64,000 nucleotides of DNA. Source: Victivallales bacterium (GTDB lineage Bacteria; Verrucomicrobiota; Lentisphaeria; Oligosphaerales; Oligosphaeraceae). A program made the position numbers and the translations under genes. The notes under the pieces were generated by a model, which saw only the letters and a program-made list of their open reading frames with translations, made no database searches and had not been told where the DNA came from. Below are positions 43,959 through 52,407 of the stretch, piece after piece (position 1 is the stretch's first letter; every line of letters begins with the position of its first letter). The DNA lies in NCBI GenBank assembly GCA_017535315.1, contig JAFXUD010000003.1, forward strand, positions 1-64,000. Reading direction: 5' to 3'.

Positions 43959-44939
43959 CTATAGAAAAGCGTTTGTTTGTGCTATGTTGTCCAAATTGGC
44001 AAGAAGCATGAATAGCCTGTCCAGGCCGATGGCGACACCTGCGGTTTGCGGGAACCCCAGGCGGATTGCGTCCAGGAAGGGCTGGTCGAGCTTGTAGATG
44101 TCCCTGTGTTCGCGTGCACGGAGGCGAGTACATTCGATAAAACGCCGTGTCTGTTCGGGCGGGTCAGCCAGTTCGGTGCAGGCATTGCCGAGTTCAAGCC
44201 CCGCGACATAGACCTCCCATCGTTCCACGCGGTTGGGGGTGCCTGGAATCTGTGCGGAGAGACCGCTGCAGGCAAGTGGATATTCCGTGAGGGCGGTGGG
44301 GCGTCCGTTCATTCCCAGGTATGGTTCGACCGATTCGCAGAGCACCTCCTCGAATACCCCCTGTGCGATGCATTCATCCAGCTCTTTGTTTGCGAAACGG
44401 CTGAACGACTCCTGGACGGTGATGCGCTCCCATGGAAGCGCAAGGTCGAGTTCTTGTCCACGGAAGTGACAGCGTGTAGAGCCGAGCACCTGATTGGCTG
44501 TGAACGCCAGCAGTTTTTCGGCATCGGCGAGCACATCCATCCAGTTGGCCTGGGTGCGGTACCATTCCAGCATGGTGAACTCCGTGAGATGTCTGGCTCC
44601 ATGTTCTTCACGGCGGAAGCAAGGGCCCGTCTGGAAGATTTTGCCATATCCAGCCGCCAGCATCCGCTTCATATGGAACTCTGGAGATGTGCGGAGCCAT
44701 TCGGCGCCAGAGGGGACTGCCTCAATGTAGTCTTCCAAAGCAGGTGTCGGGATGCGCACAGGGGTGAATACCTCCAGAAAACCCTGTTCATGGAAAAAAC
44801 GCCGCACGGCTTCCACGGCGGAGGCGCGCAGTTCCAGAACATTTTTCATTGCCTGCAGGTTTGCACGTTCAGCCGCTGCCGCCTCCAGGTCTGGTTTGTC
44901 CACCCAGATCTCCTTTATGTCATCGGGTATCGTGCTCAT
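43959..44939 (-). CDS. epmA: Elongation factor P--lysine lysyltransferase (PoxA/GenX family)
   Basis: A 326-residue class II aminoacyl-tRNA-synthetase core without anticodon domain, matching EpmA in length. Motif 2 FRREEHGARHLTEFTMLEW and motif 3 AGVAIGLDRLFMLL are complete, and LELGNACTELADP gives the lysine-site region. EpmA attaches (R)-beta-lysine to EF-P, easing translation of polyproline. Neither efp nor epmB is in the window. Its ATG overlaps the metF-fusion TGA (ATGA), and the antiporter follows after one base. Confidence 0.9.
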   Translation of the reverse strand: MSTIPDDIKEIWVDKPDLEAAAAERANLQAMKNVLELRASAVEAVRRFFHEQGFLEVFTPVRIPTPALEDYIEAVPSGAEWLRTSPEFHMKRMLAAGYGKIFQTGPCFRREEHGARHLTEFTMLEWYRTQANWMDVLADAEKLLAFTANQVLGSTRCHFRGQELDLALPWERITVQESFSRFANKELDECIAQGVFEEVLCESVEPYLGMNGRPTALTEYPLACSGLSAQIPGTPNRVERWEVYVAGLELGNACTELADPPEQTRRFIECTRLRAREHRDIYKLDQPFLDAIRLGFPQTAGVAIGLDRLFMLLANLDNIAQTNAFL

Positions 44940-46753
44940 TTCTGCAGCACGTCAAAGGCGACTTGCACGCGTCCGAATGGCGCGCTGACCTGAACGCCTG
45001 CTACCCTGGCGCGTACGGCTTCAATTGCCTCCTGGGCGATTTTGATGCCAGTGGCAAGCTGTTCGTCATTGGCGGCATCCGCCATGCGTTTCATGATGGA
45101 ATCGGGCACGACGACGCCAGGCACCTCATTTCTCATGAATTCCGCGTTACGGTAGCTGACCAGGGGCCAGATGCCTGCTATGACGGGGATGTTCAAGTCG
45201 CTGATGGCATCCATGAAGCGGAAGAGCGCCTCTGGAGCAAAGACGGGTTGCGTGGTAATGTAGTCCGCCCCTGCGGCGACCTTTTCCCTCATGCGGCTGA
45301 TTTCGCGGTCAAAGTCCAGTGCATTGGGGTCGGCGCCGACTCCGACGACTGCCTCTGTGGCAGGTCTGATGGGCTGTCCGCCCAGGTCTATGCCATGGTT
45401 GATGTGCTTCTGGAGCTTAACCAGGCCGATGGAATCCGTGTCAAAGACCCCAGACGCGAAGCTGTAGTTGCCCAGCTTGGGTGGGTCGCCCGTGATAAGC
45501 AGAAAATTGCGGAGGCCGCACGCGGCGGCGCCCAGCATATCGGACTGAAGGGCGATCATATTGCGGTCACGTCCGCAGATATGGACGACGGTCTCGATAC
45601 CAGCCTGCTGTTGGACGAGCATTCCCGTGACCAGTGCGGAAAGGCGTGGGCTGGCGCGCGGACCATCTGGTATGTTCAAGGTATCAATGCCATGCTCGCG
45701 GCAGAGGATGGCCTTTTCGATGAGCTTGTCTGTCTGCCAGGTCGTAGGCGGTGTGAGCTCGATGGTTGTAATCCATTGATGGTTGGCGAGTTTGTAGCCA
45801 AGTTTTGAGCGTTCCGCAAGCGGCTTTTCTGGCACCATGTTGGATGTGTCGTCCGTTCCCTGGATGACTGGTGCGTTGAGGATGGCCTTTGCAAATGGCT
45901 TCAGTGCACGGGCAAGTTCTGCAATGTGGGCGGGGGTTGTACCGCAGCATCCGCCGATGGCGCGTGCACCCAGGTTGATGTAGCGCTGTGCGTAGGTAAA
46001 TAGATATTCGGGCGAGCAGAGATAGAGCTGGCGTCCGTCCTGCATACGGGGAACCCCTGCATTGGGCTGTACAATCAATGGTAATTGGGTGGATTTGACC
46101 GCATATTCAAGGACTGTCAGCATGGAATCGGGACCTGTTCCGCAGTTGAGACCGAGCGCAACAGGTTGCGGCAGGTTTTCAAAAGGAGCCAGTCGCTGGC
46201 GGACAGAGGAGGAAATATCTCCGTCTTCTGGGATGGAGAAGGAGAGCACAAAAGGAAGATCGATGCCTTTCATGGCCATGGATGCCTCCAGGGCGGTTTC
46301 CCGATTGGGCAGCGTTTCAAAAATCAGGAAATCCACGCCGCCCTCAAGCAAAGCCTTGGCCTGGTTAGACAGAGCTTGGATGCGATCGTCTCGATTGCTG
46401 GTGAGGGTGAAGATTGGCCCTATGGAGCCTGCGACTAGGATTTTTCTCTCCTTGCATTCATCGGCGGCCTTTCTGGCGAGCTGGGCGGCGGCGATGTTGA
46501 TTTGCCTGGCTTTGTCCATGAGACCATATTGCTTCAGTGAGATGGCATTTGCCCCAAAGGAGTTGGTTGTAAGCACATCGGCTCCTGCCTTGACGTAGTC
46601 TTCATGAATGCTGGAGACCAGTTTGGGACTGGAAAGGCAGACCTCGTCATAGCTTCTGTTGGTGAAAACGTGCCTGGCGTAAAGTTCCGTCCCCATGGCA
46701 CCGTCAAATACCAGCAGCCTTTCCTGAAGTATTTGGGATAAATTGACTGTCAT
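44936..46753 (-). CDS. Bifunctional homocysteine S-methyltransferase / 5,10-methylenetetrahydrofolate reductase
   Basis: 605 residues, a YitJ-like fusion. Residues 1-~285 are a homocysteine methyltransferase (FDGAMGTELYAR, LGLNCGTGPDS, and the zinc site GGCCGTTPAHI). Residues ~310-605 are a MetF barrel (WITTIELTPP, NIPDGPRASPR, LLITGDPPKLG, GADYITTQPVF). The pair would reduce methylene-THF to methyl-THF and transfer a methyl group to homocysteine; use of S-methylmethionine as donor is the alternative. Cytosolic. First gene of the overlapping operon. No SAM or cobalamin riboswitch was seen in the 134-bp upstream gap. Confidence 0.92.
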   Translation of the reverse strand: MTVNLSQILQERLLVFDGAMGTELYARHVFTNRSYDEVCLSSPKLVSSIHEDYVKAGADVLTTNSFGANAISLKQYGLMDKARQINIAAAQLARKAADECKERKILVAGSIGPIFTLTSNRDDRIQALSNQAKALLEGGVDFLIFETLPNRETALEASMAMKGIDLPFVLSFSIPEDGDISSSVRQRLAPFENLPQPVALGLNCGTGPDSMLTVLEYAVKSTQLPLIVQPNAGVPRMQDGRQLYLCSPEYLFTYAQRYINLGARAIGGCCGTTPAHIAELARALKPFAKAILNAPVIQGTDDTSNMVPEKPLAERSKLGYKLANHQWITTIELTPPTTWQTDKLIEKAILCREHGIDTLNIPDGPRASPRLSALVTGMLVQQQAGIETVVHICGRDRNMIALQSDMLGAAACGLRNFLLITGDPPKLGNYSFASGVFDTDSIGLVKLQKHINHGIDLGGQPIRPATEAVVGVGADPNALDFDREISRMREKVAAGADYITTQPVFAPEALFRFMDAISDLNIPVIAGIWPLVSYRNAEFMRNEVPGVVVPDSIMKRMADAANDEQLATGIKIAQEAIEAVRARVAGVQVSAPFGRVQVAFDVLQK

Positions 46754-46797
46754 AGCGATTCCAAATCAAAAAAATAAACTCTTCATCATGTTTGCGA

Positions 46798-46826
46798 TTG
46801 GCGAAATTGCTAAAAACAACTATAAT
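46798..46826 (+). promoter_or_regulatory. Sigma70-type promoter of the DUF4432 gene
   Basis: TTGGCG (46798-46803), 17-bp spacer, perfect TATAAT (46821-46826). The predicted start is near 46833, just before an ACACGA/TCGTGT hairpin (46830-46850), giving a leader of ~55 nt. Confidence 0.6.
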
Positions 46827-46887
46827 ATACACGACTTTCTTTTTCGTGTAGCGTGTTTTGTCAATGAAAAGCAAAAAAGGAGTGACT

Positions 46888-48090
46888 ATGAGCAAAGAAA
46901 TGAAATGGGTGCTGACGGACAACTCGAAGCGCGTCTATGTTGAAAACTGTGTCATTGACCCGACTTTGCTGCATTGCAGCGAAAGCGGTAACTGGTCTGT
47001 GGTCAAGACACGTTTGAAAGGCGGTTTGTCTGATGGCGTGGACATCATCGAGGTCAATAATGGCAGACTCTCTTTTACCGTGATTCCCACACGCGGCATG
47101 GGACTGTGGCGCGGTAGTTGCGACGGATGCTCCCTGGGGTGGGATTCCCCTGCCAAATATCCCGTCAATCCGATGTTCCTGAACATGATGGAACAGGGTG
47201 GTTTGGGGTGGCTCAAGGGGTTCAATGAGTGCATTGTCCGCTGCGGATTGAACTCCAACGGGGCCCCTGGAATCGATTCCGTCATCGATAACAACGGCAA
47301 TCTCTCCGAGGTCATGCTCAGCCTTCATGGCAACATTGCCAACCTGCCTGCAAACTATGTGGAGGTTAGCATTGTTCCCGCTGGTGCACAGACGAAGATC
47401 GTGGTGAAGGGGATTGTCGATGAGGCTCGCTGCTTCTGCCCGCAGTACCGCTTGGTCAGCACCTTCACGACTATTGTCGGAAGCAACAAGGTTGACATCA
47501 AGGACGAGGTGACCAACTGGGCGGATTCCCCCACGGAGTTCGAGATGCTCTACCACTGCAACTTCGGTCAGCCTTTCCTGGACACGGGCGCGAAGCTGGT
47601 CTGCCCTGCGCTGGAAGTCGCCCCGCGTGACCCCCGTGCCGCCGAAGACATCAAGACCTGGGACACCTACAAGGCGCCTGAGGCGGGCTATGTCGAACAG
47701 GGTAACTACCTGGAGATGGCCGCGAAGAAGGATGGCTCCACCCTCTCCATGATTCGCAACAAGAAGGGTGACAAGGGCGTCATCATGCGCTTCAACAAGA
47801 AGCAGCTTCCCTGCTTCTGCCAGTGGAAGCACACCACGGGCATGAACGAAGGCTATGTCACGGGTATGGAACCAGCCGTCAACTATCCGAACAACAAGTC
47901 CTTCGAACGCAAGAAGGGACGTGTGATCACGCTAGCCCCTCAGCAGACCTATACCATCGATCTGACTCTTGAGGTACAGACGACCGCCGCTGGCGTCACC
48001 GCCATCGAGAAGGAAGTGGCTGCCATCATGGGCAAGAAGAAGACAGTCGTCCATATGAAGCCCATTGCCAAGTGGTCACCAATTGAGTAA
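46888..48090 (+). CDS. DUF4432 aldose-1-epimerase-like protein
   Basis: A 400-residue galactose-mutarotase-fold protein. ATG at 46888 is preferred over 46858 because AAAAGGAG lies 6 nt upstream. Family features: FTVIPTRGMGLWRGSCDG near 60-80, LSLHGNIANLPA, EFEMLYHCNFGQPFL and GYVTGMEPAVNYPNN carrying the conserved His and Glu. DUF4432 proteins are thought to act as cytosolic sugar epimerases or mutarotases on sugar acids, but the substrate is unproven. Many C-terminal codons are GC-rich as in the aldolase gene. An MFS permease follows on the same strand. Confidence 0.82.
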   Translation: MSKEMKWVLTDNSKRVYVENCVIDPTLLHCSESGNWSVVKTRLKGGLSDGVDIIEVNNGRLSFTVIPTRGMGLWRGSCDGCSLGWDSPAKYPVNPMFLNMMEQGGLGWLKGFNECIVRCGLNSNGAPGIDSVIDNNGNLSEVMLSLHGNIANLPANYVEVSIVPAGAQTKIVVKGIVDEARCFCPQYRLVSTFTTIVGSNKVDIKDEVTNWADSPTEFEMLYHCNFGQPFLDTGAKLVCPALEVAPRDPRAAEDIKTWDTYKAPEAGYVEQGNYLEMAAKKDGSTLSMIRNKKGDKGVIMRFNKKQLPCFCQWKHTTGMNEGYVTGMEPAVNYPNNKSFERKKGRVITLAPQQTYTIDLTLEVQTTAAGVTAIEKEVAAIMGKKKTVVHMKPIAKWSPIE

Positions 48091-48117
48091 CGACGACGGT
48101 CCACTCCTAACTTAAAA

Positions 48118-48209
48118 GGGACGGGAGCGACGGGAGGGACGGGAGCGACGGCAAAATGACGCTAAGGCTTCTTTTTTGTCGCTCTTGTCTCTCATGTTCC
48201 TCCCGTCCC
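48118..48209. repeat. G-rich fold-back repeat GGGACGGGAGCGAC
   Basis: The left arm (48118-48149) and right arm (48178-48209) are complementary at about 25 of 32 positions. The same sequence unit recurs three times plus an inverted copy at 62173-62374. It lies between the DUF4432 gene stop and the MFS start, so it may shape the mRNA end. Confidence 0.75.
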
Positions 48210-48287
48210 ATTATGCCCTGTCCTGTCCCCAGTGCTCAGAGTGCTGGGAGAGGGGGAGGCTTTCTGCCTGGAGATTCCTTTCAAAGA

Positions 48288-49508
48288 ATGAGTGAACTTG
48301 ATGCAAGAGAGAAAAGGCGCATGGAAATGCGCTTTTTTCTGGTCTATGTGGCGTTGTTTACGCCATACGCGGTATTGACCCCCTATTTACAGCAGCTTCT
48401 GCATCTGTATGGTTTCGAGCACGATGCCATTGGCTACATCCAGGGTGCAGTGGAACTGATGGGGGTGCTGGCCCCTCCAGTATGGGGAATCCTGAGTGAT
48501 CGGGTGCATCGCCCTCGACTGGTTCTTTGCACCACTGTTCTCTTGTGCATACCAGCCATTCTGCTGCTGCGTCCAGGACAGGGACTGGGTACCGCACTGG
48601 GCATTGCCTTGCTGATAGGCTTCTTCAACAAGCCTTCCATTTCATTGACGGATGGGCTGACGTTCGGCCATTTCAGGCGCAATGGCTGCGACTATGGCCA
48701 TGTGCGCATAGGGGGGACGATTGGATTTGTTCTTTCGTTAATCCTGTTTGAACGTGTCTTGGGCATCAGCGGGGATACCACAGGGCGCCTGATTGTCTCC
48801 ACGCTGATAGGGGCATTGCTGTTCCAGGCGGTTTTGGTGTGGGTTGTGCCGCGGTTGCCTAAGGAGACGGACGCTTCGGTTGCCTCCCGTTCCCCGAAGA
48901 AGGAATCTCTGCCATGGCGACGCCTGATGACACCGACATTCCTTGGCCTGATAGTCGCAGCTTTTCTGGCGCGTTTTGCCATGATGAGCTACTACAGCTT
49001 CTTTACCCGTTATTTGAATGAGGTTTATCATTGCGAGAGCGTGGGGTATGTGTGGCTGATGGGGTCGATGGCAGAGTTCCCTGTTGTCTTTTGGAGTCGC
49101 CAGATCATAGCACGCATCGGGGTGAAGCGGATGTTCATACTGGCCATGGTTGGGACGGTGCTCCGTCTGTTTGGTTTTGCCTGCGAGAGTGCACTATGGG
49201 TGACAATGTCGATGCAACTACTTCATGCGCTGACGTTTGGAGCGTATCACTGCTCGACGTTGACATACGTGAGCCGTGCTTTCCCTGCAAAGTTTCAGGG
49301 GAGCGTGCAAACCATTTACGCTGCATTGACGGTTGGCCTGGGGAGTGTCTGCGGCAGCGCTGTTGCGGGAGTTGTTCTCCAGCACAGCAGTTATTACACG
49401 ATGTATCTGTCATTCAGCGGCATTGCCTTGATTGCCTTGATTATCAGCTTTTTCCTTGATATGGACGGGAAAAAAGATTTTTCGTCAACCAACGAGAATT
49501 TTCGCTAA
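48288..49508 (+). CDS. MFS permease (MFS_1-like / sugar or nucleoside symporter type)
   Basis: A 406-residue 12-TM transporter starting MSELDAREKRRMEMRFFLVY at 48288; the ORF from 48156 would translate the fold-back repeat and is rejected. It has the N-terminal layout of LacY/NupG-like MFS_1 proteins (YLQQLLHLYGFEHDAIGYIQ, GVLAPPVWGILSDRVHR) and the matching loop in the second half. A basic linker lies near residue 205. Probably proton-coupled uptake; substrate unknown. Downstream of the DUF4432 gene, with which it may form a sugar uptake and epimerisation unit. Confidence 0.85.
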   Translation: MSELDAREKRRMEMRFFLVYVALFTPYAVLTPYLQQLLHLYGFEHDAIGYIQGAVELMGVLAPPVWGILSDRVHRPRLVLCTTVLLCIPAILLLRPGQGLGTALGIALLIGFFNKPSISLTDGLTFGHFRRNGCDYGHVRIGGTIGFVLSLILFERVLGISGDTTGRLIVSTLIGALLFQAVLVWVVPRLPKETDASVASRSPKKESLPWRRLMTPTFLGLIVAAFLARFAMMSYYSFFTRYLNEVYHCESVGYVWLMGSMAEFPVVFWSRQIIARIGVKRMFILAMVGTVLRLFGFACESALWVTMSMQLLHALTFGAYHCSTLTYVSRAFPAKFQGSVQTIYAALTVGLGSVCGSAVAGVVLQHSSYYTMYLSFSGIALIALIISFFLDMDGKKDFSSTNENFR

Positions 49509-49571
49509 AAAAAACACATATTTGATTATATGGATTGCAAGAAACTCTATTGACTAAGGAGGTTATTTCTT

Positions 49572-49610
49572 ATGAAATTACCTCAAAGGTCACTAGGAAG
49601 TGAATCATGA
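49572..49610 (+). CDS. 12-codon leader ORF coupled to clpS
   Basis: ATG at 49572 has an optimal AAGGAGG (49556-49562) 9 nt upstream and encodes MKLPQRSLGSES. Its TGA (49608-49610) overlaps the clpS ATG (49607-49609) as ATGA. clpS has its own AGGAAG inside this ORF. This fits a leader peptide whose translation opens or controls clpS. No family known. Confidence 0.5.
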   Translation: MKLPQRSLGSES

Positions 49611-49939
49611 CGGAGACAGGACGTAAAACATCGGTTACAACGCAGACACGGACGCGTCTGCGCCCTCCTTCCATGTTTAATGTCGTCATGTACAATGACG
49701 ATTTTACGACGATGGAGTTCGTGGTTATGGTGCTTATGGTTGTCTTTGATTATGACAAGAACACGGCAATCGGAAAGATGCTGGCAATTCACGGAAGCGT
49801 AAAGCAGGTTGTTGGAAAATACGTCAAGACAATTGCAGAGTATAAAGTGCAACAATGTGACGAAATGAAGAAAGCGCATGGCTTTCCTTGGTTTCGTGTA
49901 GAAATAGAGAGGGAGGTGGAGGAAAATGGCGGATGCTGA
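49607..49939 (+). CDS. clpS: ATP-dependent Clp protease adaptor ClpS
   Basis: A 110-residue N-degron adaptor. A ~20-residue flexible N-terminal arm precedes the fold FNVVMYNDDFTTMEFVVMVL, which has the conserved NDD(F/Y)T substrate pocket segment, and the C-terminal IAEYKVQQC helix. ClpS delivers N-end-rule substrates to ClpA. It overlaps clpA by 14 bp and is preceded by a coupled leader ORF. Some pocket residues differ from E. coli (AIHGSVKQVV where family members usually have VHxxGxGV), so substrate choice could be altered. Confidence 0.92.
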   Translation: MTETGRKTSVTTQTRTRLRPPSMFNVVMYNDDFTTMEFVVMVLMVVFDYDKNTAIGKMLAIHGSVKQVVGKYVKTIAEYKVQQCDEMKKAHGFPWFRVEIEREVEENGGC

Positions 49940-52364
49940 AAACAATCATACAAAATGGCTGAAATCCAGGAAAGGCAGGAAGTTTGCCAACAGGTGCAAG
50001 GAACTTGTCCTCAGATTCAACTCGCCTTGCGTGATGCCAGAGCATATCCTGCTGGCGATTTGGGATTCCATGGATATCCAAATCATGTTTACACTGAACG
50101 AATCCCTGCATGGCAAGGCTCGAGAGAATCTGGAACTATTTCTGGAAGAACTGACTGATGAATCATCAAATGATACCAGAATGACCAACACCCCGTTTAC
50201 AACGCGGTATTGGGAAAAGGTGGATGAACTTGTTAATGAACTTGATATGGATTATTCCAACCTTTCTGAAGCAGTCTTTCTGTTGGCATTGCTCTATGAG
50301 GAGGACAGCTTTCAGCAATACCTGCTCTTGTCCTTGGGATTTACGGCAGAGAAGCTTTTCAAGGCATTGAAGGAGGATGAGCCTTTCTTGCTCACGGAAG
50401 ATGATGCTCCCGTTGACGGGAAACTCTTTTCTGATGATGACAGCGATGATGATGCGTCGGACAACGCAGAAGATGACTTAGACGAGGATTTTTGGAAACG
50501 TGCCCGTGGGAGAAAACTGAGACTGCCAAACGAACAGGCTATGGAGAATACTCAAGCATCGGACAATAAGTCGTCCAGTGGCATTCCTGAGCTACTTCGT
50601 CCGTTCCTGATAGACCTGGTGGAGTTGGCGAAGGCTGGAAAGATTGACGATGTCATCGGTCGTGCCAAGGAAACGGAAGAAGTGATGCGCGTCTTGAACC
50701 GCAAGAAGAAATCTGCTCCTTTGTTGATTGGCGCCCCTGGTGTTGGAAAGACGGCGGTGGTAGAAGGATTGGCCTTGCGCATCGCGCAAGGAAACGTGCC
50801 AGGCATGATGAAGGACACGCATATTTACAGTCTGAATGTCAATGGCTCGATTTCTGGTGCAAACTGCCGAGGAGACTTTGAAAAACGCCTGAGTTCCACC
50901 TTTGAGTTCATCGAAAAGCAGGAGAATGCCATTCTTTTTATTGATGAGCTTCATAGTTTCCTTAACGCGGAGGCTGGCGGCAACCATGCTGGAGATGCAA
51001 TCAAGCCTGAGATTGCCAGCGGCAAGCTGCGTTGCATCGCCACAACCACTGATGAGGATTTCCGCAGGCATATTGCGCCTGAAAAGGCCTTTGCCAGGCG
51101 TTTTCAGACCATCATGATAGCCGAACCCTCTGCCGATGACTGTTTCAAGATTCTCCAGGGAATCAAGAAACTCTACGAACAACACCATCACATTCAGATT
51201 CAGGATGAGCAGTTGAAGCGAATCATTTCCCTGAGCATACGGTATCTGCCTGGACAGACGCTTCCTGACAAGGCCATTGATGTCCTGGATACGGTCGGCT
51301 CCAAATATCGTCTTCATTCGAAGGACGAGGCGGAGGTTGTGGGAGACAAGAAGGCGAGAACAGTCTTAAACGAGGACATTGACGCTGTGATTTGTTCCAT
51401 GGCAAAACTGCCATCCATTCCCAGTTTCGATGGGAAAGGCAATGACAACGATTTTGCCGAGATGGCTACCCTTGAGGACAAGCTCAAGTCGAAGGTCTTC
51501 GGGCAAGACGAGGCTGTCAAGGTTCTGGTGCGTGCCCTCAAGATTTCAAAGACTGGTCTGATGTCGGAGCGTGCAGGGACATTGGGAAACTTTTTCTTCG
51601 CGGGGCCCACTGGCGTTGGCAAAACGGAGATTTGCAAGAGCCTGGCCGCCGCCATGAACATGAAGCTGGTTCGTTTTGACATGTCTGAATATCAGAGTGA
51701 CCAGATGCTGACGCGTTTTATTGGCAGCGCCCCTGGATATGTTGGGTTCGAGGGCGGTGGTCAACTGACCAATGCCGTTCGGGACAACCCCAACTGCGTC
51801 ATCCTTCTGGATGAAATCGAGAAGGCTCATAGCGCCATCCACAATCTGCTTTTGCAGGTGATGGATGATGGTGAACTGACAGACAGCCGAGGTTTCAAGA
51901 CCGACTTTCACAATGCCATCTTGATTATGACCTCCAATGCAGGCTGCACAGAGGCGAGCGCGAAGTCCATGCGCCTTGGATTTGGCGCAAAGATTTCTGA
52001 CAGCTTTGATGACGCCATCATCCAGACCGCTATCAAAAACGGTTTTAGCCCTGAATTCCGTTCGCGTCTTACCGCAAGCGTTGTTTTCAAGGAGCTTGGA
52101 AACAAGGAAATGGAGCGCATTGTCGATCATAAGTTCAATGAGATTGTCACCAAGGCACAGACTAGAGGCTTCTCCGTGAAACTGACAGACGAGGCGCGTG
52201 AAAAGATCGTTCAGAAGGTCATGGAGGCAAAGCAGGGGGCGCGTCCAGTGGAGAAGATTCTTGATGACGAAGTGCGTGCGCCGTTGGCGGACATCATTGT
52301 CGCTTCTGGAAAGCAGCATGAGTTCAGCCTGGTGCTGAAGGATGGCAAATTGAGGATGGAGTAA
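49926..52364 (+). CDS. clpA: ATP-dependent Clp protease ATP-binding subunit ClpA
   Basis: An 812-residue AAA+ unfoldase. The Clp N domain is followed by an acidic linker (SDDDSDDDASDNAEDDLDED, around residues 165-190). First AAA module: GAPGVGKT (269-276) and LFIDELHSF. Second: GPTGVGKT (~560-567), VILLDEIEKAH, and a P-loop LGF (in RLGFGAKISD) that matches the ClpP-binding IGL/F tripeptide. Forms hexamers with ClpP, which is not in the window. Start at 49926 overlaps clpS, fitting coupled translation. The aspartate-rich insert is longer than in E. coli. Confidence 0.93.
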   Translation: MADAENNHTKWLKSRKGRKFANRCKELVLRFNSPCVMPEHILLAIWDSMDIQIMFTLNESLHGKARENLELFLEELTDESSNDTRMTNTPFTTRYWEKVDELVNELDMDYSNLSEAVFLLALLYEEDSFQQYLLLSLGFTAEKLFKALKEDEPFLLTEDDAPVDGKLFSDDDSDDDASDNAEDDLDEDFWKRARGRKLRLPNEQAMENTQASDNKSSSGIPELLRPFLIDLVELAKAGKIDDVIGRAKETEEVMRVLNRKKKSAPLLIGAPGVGKTAVVEGLALRIAQGNVPGMMKDTHIYSLNVNGSISGANCRGDFEKRLSSTFEFIEKQENAILFIDELHSFLNAEAGGNHAGDAIKPEIASGKLRCIATTTDEDFRRHIAPEKAFARRFQTIMIAEPSADDCFKILQGIKKLYEQHHHIQIQDEQLKRIISLSIRYLPGQTLPDKAIDVLDTVGSKYRLHSKDEAEVVGDKKARTVLNEDIDAVICSMAKLPSIPSFDGKGNDNDFAEMATLEDKLKSKVFGQDEAVKVLVRALKISKTGLMSERAGTLGNFFFAGPTGVGKTEICKSLAAAMNMKLVRFDMSEYQSDQMLTRFIGSAPGYVGFEGGGQLTNAVRDNPNCVILLDEIEKAHSAIHNLLLQVMDDGELTDSRGFKTDFHNAILIMTSNAGCTEASAKSMRLGFGAKISDSFDDAIIQTAIKNGFSPEFRSRLTASVVFKELGNKEMERIVDHKFNEIVTKAQTRGFSVKLTDEAREKIVQKVMEAKQGARPVEKILDDEVRAPLADIIVASGKQHEFSLVLKDGKLRME

Positions 52365-52407
52365 CCGCATGGCGAGGGTCATGCTACTTCCTTGAGATTC
52401 AGAGATT

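Noticed and set aside
46754-46887. SAM or cobalamin riboswitch before the metF fusion gene
   Set aside because: The gap is only 134 bp, AT-rich, and lacks the conserved stems of either riboswitch.
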